14,116 bases of DNA from an uncultured beta proteobacterium (GTDB taxonomy: Bacteria; Pseudomonadota; Gammaproteobacteria; Burkholderiales; Rhodocyclaceae). The notes beneath the pieces are model-generated. The model searched no databases. It worked only from the letters and a program-made list of their open reading frames with translations, and was not told where the DNA came from. The stretch spans positions 1 through 14,116 of the forward strand of contig CAIYYE010000524.1 in assembly GCA_903930395.1 (NCBI GenBank). Reading direction: 5' to 3'. Position 1 is the first letter of the stretch. Each line of letters opens with the position of its first letter. Position numbers and translations under genes: made by a program. Below, one piece after another: positions 9,069 through 14,116 of the stretch.

Positions 9069-9091
9069 TTGAACTTATTATGTAAGTTCAA
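9069..9091. promoter_or_regulatory. Perfect 9-bp inverted repeat upstream of mshE, possible operator
   Basis: TTGAACTTA (9069-9077) and TAAGTTCAA (9083-9091) are exact reverse complements around a 5-base spacer TTATG. The site is AT-rich, lies 39 bases before the mshE ATG and is not followed by a T-run, so it looks more like a binding site for a dimeric regulator than a terminator. TTGAAC within the left arm could double as a -35 box, but the matching -10 is poor. The dyad is directly seen; the operator role is inferred. Confidence 0.45.
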
Positions 9092-9120
9092 TTTGTTAAC
9101 GTGATTTCTTAAGGTATTTT

Positions 9121-9125
9121 GGAGG
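9121..9125 (+). promoter_or_regulatory. Ribosome-binding site fixing the mshE start
   Basis: GGAGG at 9121-9125 sits five bases before the ATG at 9131. This rules out the in-frame TTG at 9119, which would overlap the site. Confidence 0.8.
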
Positions 9126-9130
9126 TCGGG

Positions 9131-10840
9131 ATGCCCCCCCCGCAAAAAATCCGGCTCGGTGACCTGCTGATCGAGCAAGGCCTGCTGACCAGCGAGCAAT
9201 TGCAACTTGCGCTGGGCGAACAAAAACGCACCGGGCGCAAGCTTGGGCGTGTTTTTGTCGAGTGCGGCTACGTCACCGAGGAAGGTATCTCCCAGGCGCT
9301 GGCCCGGCAGTTGCGGATTCCCTTCATTGACCTCAAGAATTTCACCCCCAAGCCGGAACTCATCAAGCTCCTGCCCGAGGCGCCGGCCCGCCGTTTCCGC
9401 GCCCTGGTCCTCGACCAGTTGCCGGATGGCCGTTTGCAGATCGGCCTGGCCGACCCGACCGACTTGCAGGCTTATGACGAAATCACGCGCCTGGTCAAAC
9501 GCGAGATCGACCTCGCTGTCGTCACCGAAACGCAACTGTTGTCCATGGTCGACCGCGTCTATCACCGCGGCGAGCAGATCACCGGCCTGGCCAAGGAACT
9601 GACGGCAGAGCTGGGCGATATCCCCATCGAGTTCGGCGAACTGCTCGGCCTCAATCCGGGCGCCGAGGATGCACCGGTCGTCAAGCTGCTGCAAACCGTT
9701 TTTGAGGAAGCCATGCGTCTGCGCGCTTCCGACATCCACTTCGAGCCGCAGGAAAAATCGCTGCGCATCCGTTTCCGTATCGACGGTGTGCTGCATATCC
9801 AGACCGAGGCGGACGGCAAGGTGTCATCGGCTGTAGCCTTGCGCCTGAAACTGATGTCCGGCCTCGATATTTCCGAAAAGCGCCTGCCTCAGGATGGCCG
9901 CTTCAATATCAAGGTACGCGGCAGTTCGGTCGATGTGCGGATTTCGACCCTGCCCACCCAGTACGGCGAATCGGTGGTCATGCGTCTGCTCGCCCAGAAT
10001 ACCGGCCTGCTCGAACTGGATCGCATCGGCATGCCCGAGCGCGTGCTCGACCGTCTGCGTCATTCGCTCAAGCGGCCGAGCGGTATGGTCCTCGTTACCG
10101 GCCCGACCGGTTCCGGCAAGACGACGACCCTCTACGCCGCGCTGAACGAACTGAACAGCCCGGAAAAGAAGGTCATTACCGTCGAGGACCCTGTCGAATA
10201 CCGGCTCTCCGGCCTGAACCAGGTGCAGGTCCACGAAAAGATCGACCTCTCCTTTTCGCGCGTCCTGCGCACCGTCCTGCGCCAGGACCCGGATATCCTT
10301 TTGATCGGCGAAATGCGCGACCAGGAAACTGCCGAAATCGGCATGCGCGCTGCCATGACCGGCCACCTTGTGCTGTCCACGCTGCATACCAATGACGCTG
10401 TATCGACACCAATCCGCCTGCTTGACATGGGCGTGCCGCGCTACATGGTCGCCCTCTCGGTGCATATGGTCATCGCCCAGCGCCTGGTCCGGCTTATTTG
10501 CCCCAATTGCCGTGTGCCCTACACGCTGACCCCCAACGAACATGAATGGTTGCGCTACGAACTGGCCAATGAAATCGACAGCCACACCTATCAGCATGGT
10601 GCCGGCTGCTCGCATTGCGGCGGCAGCGGCTATCAGGGGCGGAGCGGGGTTTATGAGTTTCTCGAAATGAGCGACACGGTCGTCGAAGCCATCAACCATG
10701 AGGATCCGGGCGAATTTATGCGCGTTGCCCGCCTCCAGATGGCCGGCGAAACCCTGCGCCGCGACGCCGTCCGCATGGTCCTGGCCGGTCGTACGACGGT
10801 TTCCGAAGCGATGCGCATCAGCAACCAGTTCGAGGAATAA
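9131..10840 (+). CDS. mshE: MshE-type pilus extension ATPase with c-di-GMP-binding MshEN domain
   Basis: This 569-residue hexameric ATPase of the GspE/PilB family powers assembly of type IV pilus or type II secretion fibres at the inner membrane. The N-terminus holds two tandem MshEN motifs: residues 8-31 (RLG ... G17-L18 ... Q31) and 37-60 (KLG ... G46-Y47-V48 ... Q60), the pattern known to bind c-di-GMP in Vibrio MshE. The ATPase core has an Asp box around 199-206 (ASDIHFEP), Walker A GPTGSGKTTT (324-333), Walker B LLIGEMRD (390-397) and the His box STLHTND (416-422). The tetracysteine zinc site is intact (Cys457, Cys460, Cys493, Cys496). The next gene, the platform protein, starts six bases after the stop. 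PilB and GspE are alternatives, but overall length, MshEN and neighbours favour MshE. Confidence 0.88.
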   Translation: MPPPQKIRLGDLLIEQGLLTSEQLQLALGEQKRTGRKLGRVFVECGYVTEEGISQALARQLRIPFIDLKNFTPKPELIKLLPEAPARRFRALVLDQLPDGRLQIGLADPTDLQAYDEITRLVKREIDLAVVTETQLLSMVDRVYHRGEQITGLAKELTAELGDIPIEFGELLGLNPGAEDAPVVKLLQTVFEEAMRLRASDIHFEPQEKSLRIRFRIDGVLHIQTEADGKVSSAVALRLKLMSGLDISEKRLPQDGRFNIKVRGSSVDVRISTLPTQYGESVVMRLLAQNTGLLELDRIGMPERVLDRLRHSLKRPSGMVLVTGPTGSGKTTTLYAALNELNSPEKKVITVEDPVEYRLSGLNQVQVHEKIDLSFSRVLRTVLRQDPDILLIGEMRDQETAEIGMRAAMTGHLVLSTLHTNDAVSTPIRLLDMGVPRYMVALSVHMVIAQRLVRLICPNCRVPYTLTPNEHEWLRYELANEIDSHTYQHGAGCSHCGGSGYQGRSGVYEFLEMSDTVVEAINHEDPGEFMRVARLQMAGETLRRDAVRMVLAGRTTVSEAMRISNQFEE

Positions 10841-10846
10841 GCGGAC

Positions 10847-12073
10847 GTGGCCAATTTTTCCTACAAGGGACGGGATGGCGGCGGCAAGCTGATCGAGGGC
10901 GTGCTCGAAGGCGCCAGCTCGGGCGGAGTTGCCGATCTTTTGCTGGGCCGCGGCATCACGCCATTGTCGATCCAGGAAACCCGCGCCACGGCAAAAAACA
11001 CGGGTAGCGGCGGCATTGAACTGTTCCAGCCCAAGGTCGAGCACGTCGACATCCTGCTCTTCTCGCGCCAGCTCCACACCTTGCTCAAGTCCGGCGTGCC
11101 TATCATGCGCGCCCTGAGTGGCCTGCAGGAGTCGGCTACCAACCCGGCGATGAAGGAAGTCATCCGCGATGTCCGCGAAAGCCTCGAGGGCGGTCGCGAG
11201 CTGTCGCTCTCGCTGGCGCGCCATCCCAAGGTCTTCAATCCCTTCTATATCTCCATGGTCCGTGTCGGCGAAGCCACCGGCCTGCTCGACGAGATTTTCC
11301 TGCGCCTTTTCGACCACCTCGAATTCGAGCGTTTCATGCGCGAGCAGGTCAAGTCGGCGCTGCGTTATCCGAGCTTCGTGGTCATGGCCATGGCGGCCGC
11401 CATCATTGTCGTCAATATCTTCGTCATCCCGGCTTTTGCCAAGGTTTTCGAGGGTTTCGGGGCGGATCTGCCGCTCATGACGAAAATCCTCCTCGGTTTC
11501 TCCAATTTCATGGTCGCCTGGTGGCCGGCCATGCTGGTTGGTCTCGTCGCTGGCGTCTTCGTCTTTCGTGCCTGGGTTCGGACAACTGCCGGCCAGATGC
11601 AATGGGAAGCCATGGTCCTGCGCTTCCCGATTGCCGGAAAGATCGTCCGCAAGGCGGCGATGGCCCGCTTTTCCCGCAGCTTCGCCTTGGGTCTGCGTAG
11701 TGGTGTGCCGGTCATGCAAGCCCTGACCAATTCCGCACAGACCGTTGACAACAGCTATATCGCGGCCAAGATCGAAGGCATGCGCGACACCGTCGAGCGC
11801 GGTGAAAGCGTCGTCCGTGCCGCCATCGCTTCGAATTTCTTCTCGCCCGTCGTACTCCAGATGATCTCGGTCGGCGAAGAGTCGGGCTCGCTTGACGAAA
11901 TGCTCGAAGAAGTCGGCCAGATGTATCAGCGCGAAGTCGAATACGAATTGAAGACACTGGGCCAGCAGATCGAGCCCATCCTCATTGTCTGTCTGGGTGC
12001 AATGGTTCTCGTTCTCGCACTGGGCATCTTCCTGCCGATGTGGGACCTCGGCAAGGTTGCGATCAAGCGCTGA
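10847..12073 (+). CDS. mshG: MshG/GspF-type inner-membrane platform protein
   Basis: This polytopic protein couples the assembly ATPase to pilin extraction from the membrane. It has 408 residues, normal for GspF/PilC/MshG. Two T2SSF domains are seen at about 70-193 and 273-395; each contains an SGVP...AL helix (82-90 and 285-293) and a VGE signature (140-142 and 342-344). Membrane segments lie at about 176-198, 222-242 and 376-398. The N-terminus MANFSYKGRDGGGKLIEG is typical of the family. The start is GTG at 10847; the ribosome-binding sequence is weak, so translation may be coupled to mshE, whose stop is six bases upstream. The name mshG rests on the adjacent mshE and MSHA-like pilins; pilC or gspF describe the same fold. 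Confidence 0.88.
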   Translation: MANFSYKGRDGGGKLIEGVLEGASSGGVADLLLGRGITPLSIQETRATAKNTGSGGIELFQPKVEHVDILLFSRQLHTLLKSGVPIMRALSGLQESATNPAMKEVIRDVRESLEGGRELSLSLARHPKVFNPFYISMVRVGEATGLLDEIFLRLFDHLEFERFMREQVKSALRYPSFVVMAMAAAIIVVNIFVIPAFAKVFEGFGADLPLMTKILLGFSNFMVAWWPAMLVGLVAGVFVFRAWVRTTAGQMQWEAMVLRFPIAGKIVRKAAMARFSRSFALGLRSGVPVMQALTNSAQTVDNSYIAAKIEGMRDTVERGESVVRAAIASNFFSPVVLQMISVGEESGSLDEMLEEVGQMYQREVEYELKTLGQQIEPILIVCLGAMVLVLALGIFLPMWDLGKVAIKR

Positions 12074-12080
12074 TGTAGCG

Positions 12081-12509
12081 ATGCGGCGATATTTCGAGTT
12101 TTCCCTCGTCGTCCTCATCATCAGCATTCTGGCCATCATCCTGTGGCAGGCGATCGGGCGGGCGAGTGTCGAACTGGAAGAAGCGAAGATGCAGGCTGAT
12201 GTGGCTGCACTGAAAATTGGGCTGATGGAAGTGGTGACACAGCGCCAGATCAATGGTGGCAGCCTGCCGGTCAGTGACAACCCGATCAACTGGGTGTCCA
12301 CCCCGCCGGGCGGCTATCTGGGTGAGGTGGACGGGGTGCCGGACGGCAAGTCGGTCTGGTATTTTGAGCGCAGGGCAAAGGAACTGGTTTATCGCTTTCG
12401 CGACGGGCATCGGGCCAGGTTCAGGCTGAGCCGCAATGCCGGCGTTGAAAGCGACAGGGCGGTGGTTTCAGGTGTTGGTCTCTTGCGTCTGGAGGACATA
12501 CCAAAGTAG
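12081..12509 (+). CDS. MshF-like single-TM pilus accessory protein
   Basis: This is a 142-residue protein with one N-terminal hydrophobic helix (about 6-24, FSLVVLIISILAIILWQ), then a charged helix (31-50) and a C-terminal part with NPINW (68-72), PPGGYLGE (75-82) and WYFERRAKELVYR (93-105), which suggests a pilin-like helix plus beta-sheet fold. Unlike the two prepilins downstream it lacks the G-F-T-L-I-E processing motif: no Gly before the helix and no Glu at mature position 5. It is therefore probably not cleaved by prepilin peptidase. In Vibrio, mshF follows mshE and mshG, so position and shape suggest MshF, but I do not recognise it by sequence alone. ATG 12081 is chosen because the frame upstream lies inside mshG; the ribosome-binding sequence is weak and the gap is 7 nt. 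Confidence 0.6.
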   Translation: MRRYFEFSLVVLIISILAIILWQAIGRASVELEEAKMQADVAALKIGLMEVVTQRQINGGSLPVSDNPINWVSTPPGGYLGEVDGVPDGKSVWYFERRAKELVYRFRDGHRARFRLSRNAGVESDRAVVSGVGLLRLEDIPK

Positions 12510-12514
12510 TATAT

Positions 12515-12531
12515 GCCATATGAATTATGGC
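12515..12531. promoter_or_regulatory. Short inverted repeat upstream of the first prepilin
   Basis: GCCATA (12515-12520) and TATGGC (12526-12531) are exact reverse complements around a 5-base spacer. They lie in a short AT-rich gap between the mshF-like gene and the first prepilin gene. A weak promoter-like pair TTGCGT (12483-12488) and TAGTAT (12507-12512), 18 bases apart, is just upstream. The site could be an operator or a small mRNA hairpin; evidence for either is thin. Confidence 0.3.
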
Positions 12532-12545
12532 TAAAGTAATGCTTG

Positions 12546-12553
12546 AGGAGGAG
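12546..12553 (+). promoter_or_regulatory. Strong ribosome-binding site of the first prepilin
   Basis: AGGAGGAG lies seven bases before the ATG at 12561. It fixes the start and so implies a 27-residue leader, since the later in-frame ATGs (12600, 12615) have no such site. Confidence 0.8.
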
Positions 12554-12560
12554 TGGGAAA

Positions 12561-13169
12561 ATGTCTAAAGTAAAAAACTTATCAGTCGTTAAGACGAATA
12601 TGAAAAACAATTCCATGGTCAAAAAGCGTGCTCAGTTCGGTTTTACCCTGATCGAGCTAATCGTTGTCATCATCATTCTGGGCATCCTGGCCTCGGTCGC
12701 CTTGCCCCGCTTCGTCAATCTGCAGCGCGAAGCCCGTATCGCCAAGTTGCAGGCGGCACGCGGCGGTGTCCTCGCCGCGTCGGCGCTGGTTCATGCCACG
12801 GCTCTGGCGCGCGCTGGCGTGACCGATACTGCAGCCTGTCCCGGTGGTGGCGGCACAGCCAATAATATTGCCAGCGCTGCCGGTACGGTATGTACCGAAA
12901 GTGGCGTCATCAATATGGTCAACGCCTATCCGGCAGTCACCGCCGTCGGTACTCCTGGTCTCCTGTCAATGGCTGGCCTGACTGGTGCCTTCAACCCGAC
13001 CGCCGCTGATTTGCAGGCGGAGGGCTATACCTATGATGTTGCTGGCACCATGGCCACCTTTGGCATTGTCGGTGCGACGACCGCAGGAACCTGCAACTTT
13101 ACCTTTACCCAATCAACCGCGGCTGGTGCGGCCCCTGTGGTCAGTGCCTTGAACACGGCTGGATGCTGA
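12561..13169 (+). CDS. Type IV prepilin, MSHA-like, with long leader
   Basis: This is a 202-residue prepilin. The class III signal is QFG|FTLIELIVVIIILGILA: cleavage after Gly27, mature Phe28, and Glu32 at mature position 5. The 27-residue leader is much longer and more basic than that of the next pilin. The mature chain of 175 residues continues as the usual amphipathic helix (ARIAKLQAARGGV...), then a globular part with four cysteines (93, 111, 178, 202), enough for two disulfides; Cys178/Cys202 match the C-terminal pair of the next pilin. It belongs with MshA/MshB-like pilins; in Vibrio, mshB lies just before mshA, so this may be the MshB equivalent (inference). An in-frame TTG at 12543 overlaps the ribosome-binding site and is rejected as a start. 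Confidence 0.88.
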   Translation: MSKVKNLSVVKTNMKNNSMVKKRAQFGFTLIELIVVIIILGILASVALPRFVNLQREARIAKLQAARGGVLAASALVHATALARAGVTDTAACPGGGGTANNIASAAGTVCTESGVINMVNAYPAVTAVGTPGLLSMAGLTGAFNPTAADLQAEGYTYDVAGTMATFGIVGATTAGTCNFTFTQSTAAGAAPVVSALNTAGC

Positions 13170-13192
13170 TTTCAAATTTCTAGGAGCTTTTA

Positions 13193-13624
13193 ATGAAAAC
13201 GATACAAAAAGGTTTCACCCTGATCGAACTGATCGTCGTGATCGTCATTCTCGGTATTCTGGCCGCGACGGCCCTGCCGAAGTTTGTTGATATCAGCAAG
13301 GATGCCCGCATCTCGGTATTGAGTGGCATTCAGGGCGCCGCCATGTCGGCCGCCAACATGGCCTACGGTAAGGCCCTGCTCGCTAACAAGGATATGTCGG
13401 CGGCAACTGGACAGACGGTCTCCATCCCCGGGGTGGCAACGGCTGTCTCGCTTGTCTATGGCTACCCTGCGGCCGCATCCATCAATGATTTGCTTCAGGA
13501 CAGCGGCGGCGCGACGTTCGCGACCGGGACCTGGACGCTAAAAGCCAATTGTACGCTGGCATATACCGCGCCGACGGCGGTCAACACGCTGCCGACCTTC
13601 GTCCAAACAACCTCAGGTTGCTGA
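13193..13624 (+). CDS. mshA: Type IV prepilin, MshA-like (probable major pilin)
   Basis: This is a 143-residue prepilin with the short leader MKTIQKG and then FTLIELIVVIVILGILA; cleavage is after Gly7 and Glu12 is mature position 5. The helix continues as ALPKFVDISKDARISVLSG, followed by QGAAMSAANMAYGKAL and VSLVYGYPAA, which resemble MshA-type pilins. Two cysteines (120 and 143) near the C-terminus can form the pilin D-loop disulfide. AGGAG at 13182-13186 is six bases before the ATG. It is paralogous to the preceding pilin, 23 nt upstream; the N-terminal coding sequences are clearly alike. Short leader, small size and a good ribosome-binding site fit a major subunit, but major versus minor status is inference. 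Confidence 0.85.
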   Translation: MKTIQKGFTLIELIVVIVILGILAATALPKFVDISKDARISVLSGIQGAAMSAANMAYGKALLANKDMSAATGQTVSIPGVATAVSLVYGYPAAASINDLLQDSGGATFATGTWTLKANCTLAYTAPTAVNTLPTFVQTTSGC

Positions 13625-13631
13625 TCGGCAA

Positions 13632-13673
13632 CGCGCCTGGATTGCGGGAGGTGTTTTTTGACCTGCCGGCGCG
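13632..13673 (+). other. Imperfect stem-loop in the pilin 3' untranslated region
   Basis: CGCGCC (13632-13637) pairs with GGCGCG (13668-13673), and AGGT (13649-13652) with ACCT (13661-13664) around a GTTTTTTG loop. It begins seven bases after the pilin stop and could protect the pilin mRNA 3' end. Pairing is seen; function is inferred. Confidence 0.4.
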
Positions 13674-13686
13674 AACAGAAACAAAT

Positions 13687-13710
13687 CAGCCCGGGCAATT
13701 GCCCGGGTTG
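13687..13710 (+). terminator. Terminator-like palindrome after the pilin genes
   Basis: CCCGGGCAATTGCCCGGG (13690-13707) is a perfect 18-base palindrome. In RNA it extends by a G-U, an A-U and a C-G pair to 13687-13710. It is followed by TCTTAT, a poor T-run, so termination may be partial. It lies 62 bases after the second pilin stop, where a partial terminator would keep pilin mRNA more abundant than the downstream assembly genes. Confidence 0.6.
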
Positions 13711-13946
13711 TCTTATGGGGCGGGAAATAATAATGATGTCGCACAGGGTGTGATGATGAATGTGCAATTTTCCGATGCCCGCCACGGGATCTGCTGGTTC
13801 TGGGTTGCAAAAAATCAGAAATGATTATCAGGTTCGTAATCAGAAACTTAACGAATGGTCGTGGGCTGGCTGGATTGACTATCTTGATGGGTCTTCATTG
13901 TTAACTGGAGAACATTCTTCATTGAAGCTTTGGATTGTTAAAGTTC

Positions 13947-13975
13947 TTGAAAAATAATGCTTTAGTGGATATTCT
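13947..13975 (+). promoter_or_regulatory. Candidate sigma-70-type promoter before the mshI-like gene
   Basis: TTGAAA (13947-13952) and TATTCT (13970-13975) are 17 bases apart, matching the sigma-70 consensus at five and four of six positions. They lie in the AT-rich segment 28 bases before the ATG at 14003. An inverted repeat ATGCTTT / AAAGCAT (13957-13963 and 13982-13988) overlaps the pair. Such matches are frequent in AT-rich DNA, so this is only a candidate. Confidence 0.35.
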
Positions 13976-14002
13976 TCTTAAAAAGCATAAGGTGTAGGGA
14001 CA

Positions 14003-14116
14003 ATGTGGCCGAAACTGGGGGCAAAATTTGAGGCAGGCTGGATGTCGGTGGTCCGTCAGGGCGACCGTATTGATCTTGCCCATGTCATTCGCGCCGCCGG
14101 CAGTCCCGCTCAGGTC
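14003..14116 (+). CDS. Probable MshI-like pilus assembly protein, cut by window end
   Basis: Only the first 38 codons are present: MWPKLGAKFEAGWMSVVRQG and onward to DRIDLAHVIRAAG. The GW-x5-QGD-x5-HV arrangement resembles the N-terminus of MshI proteins, which are PilM-like (actin-fold) cytoplasmic members of the MSHA alignment complex. Neighbourhood with mshE, mshG and pilins supports this. AAGGTG (13989-13994) is eight bases before the ATG. With so little sequence it could be another protein; the open frame and conserved style of the first residues make it likely to be a real gene. Confidence 0.5.
   Translation, partial: MWPKLGAKFEAGWMSVVRQGDRIDLAHVIRAAGSPAQV

Larger units (their letters stand above)
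9006..9130. other. Intergenic region between rhlE and the pilus cluster
   Basis: This gap of 125 nt marks the switch from the housekeeping run to the pilus cluster. The left half is GC-rich and holds two overlapping hairpins that cannot form together: 9016-9021 with 9031-9036, or 9032-9036 with 9041-9045. No T-run follows either, so a clear Rho-independent terminator for rhlE is absent. The right half (about 9060-9120) is AT-rich, as expected for a promoter, but I find no convincing -35/-10 pair at a sensible distance. It holds the inverted repeat at 9069-9091 listed separately and the mshE ribosome-binding site. Confidence 0.6.
13625..14002. other. 378-nt non-coding stretch between pilin and mshI-like gene
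   Basis: I find no convincing gene here. Left to right it holds a large imperfect stem-loop (13632-13673), a terminator-like palindrome (13687-13710), and an AT-rich segment (about 13811-13990; by hand count 61 of 180 bases are G or C, about one third, far below the rest of the window) with several 8-9 bp direct repeats. A promoter-like pair and the start of the mshI-like gene follow. A 65-codon frame (13760-13957) is open, but it lacks a good ribosome-binding site and resembles nothing I know. Confidence 0.6.

Noticed and set aside
9093-9120. TTGTTA / TATTTT as promoter of mshE
   Set aside because: The -10 box would abut the ribosome-binding site and put the transcript start inside or after it, leaving no usable leader.
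9824-12301. Minus-strand open frame of 825 codons opposite mshE and mshG
   Set aside because: It is rich in His, Asp, Gln and Arg as expected for the mirror of biased codons, without any domain I recognise; the + strand genes are certain.
12420-12560. Sigma-54 promoter before the prepilin genes, as known for some pilin genes
   Set aside because: I found no GG and GC pair at the required 10-base spacing with the right flanks.
13753-13824. 23-codon frame MMNVQFSDARHG... after the terminator
   Set aside because: It is too short, has a poorly spaced ribosome-binding sequence and no recognisable relation to any peptide.
1-14116. Search for tRNA, CRISPR, insertion sequence, prophage or integrase signs
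   Set aside because: No cloverleaf, regularly spaced repeat array, transposase motif or terminal inverted repeats with target duplication could be seen by eye.

Overview
The window is high-GC proteobacterial chromosomal DNA, most likely from a betaproteobacterium of the Rhodocyclales type (Dechloromonas/Azonexus relatives). This is inferred from gene order (trpB-trpA-accD-folC-SPOR-cvpA-purF-metZ), protein similarity by eye and base composition; no database search was possible. All genes lie on the + strand.

Bases 1-9005 are a dense housekeeping run: the 3' part of trpB, then trpA, accD, folC, a SPOR-domain membrane protein, cvpA, purF, metZ and, after a 48-nt gap holding a strong hairpin, a RhlE-type DEAD-box RNA helicase. 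Most junctions overlap by 1-4 bases or are 2-12 nt apart, so the block is probably translated as a coupled operon linking tryptophan, fatty-acid, folate, purine and methionine synthesis with cell-envelope functions.

After a 125-nt AT-rich gap (9006-9130) with a perfect 9-bp inverted repeat, the content changes to an MSHA-like type IV pilus / type II secretion-like cluster. It holds a MshE-type extension ATPase with two MshEN (c-di-GMP-binding) motifs, a MshG-type inner-membrane platform protein, a small MshF-like single-TM protein, and two tandem type IV prepilins. A structured 3' region with a terminator-like palindrome follows. Next comes an AT-rich, repeat-containing stretch of about 180 bp, and then the first 38 codons of a probable MshI-like (PilM-type) assembly protein, cut by the window end.

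In the pilus part, the ATPase and platform protein would polymerise the prepilins after prepilin peptidase processing, with c-di-GMP as the likely trigger. The prepilin peptidase, the secretin (MshL) and most alignment-complex proteins are not in the window. The order E-G-F-pilin-pilin-I differs from the classical Vibrio order, where mshI precedes mshE. I see no tRNA, rRNA, CRISPR array, insertion sequence or prophage gene. The most interesting parts are the c-di-GMP-responsive pilus module and its unusual non-coding regions.
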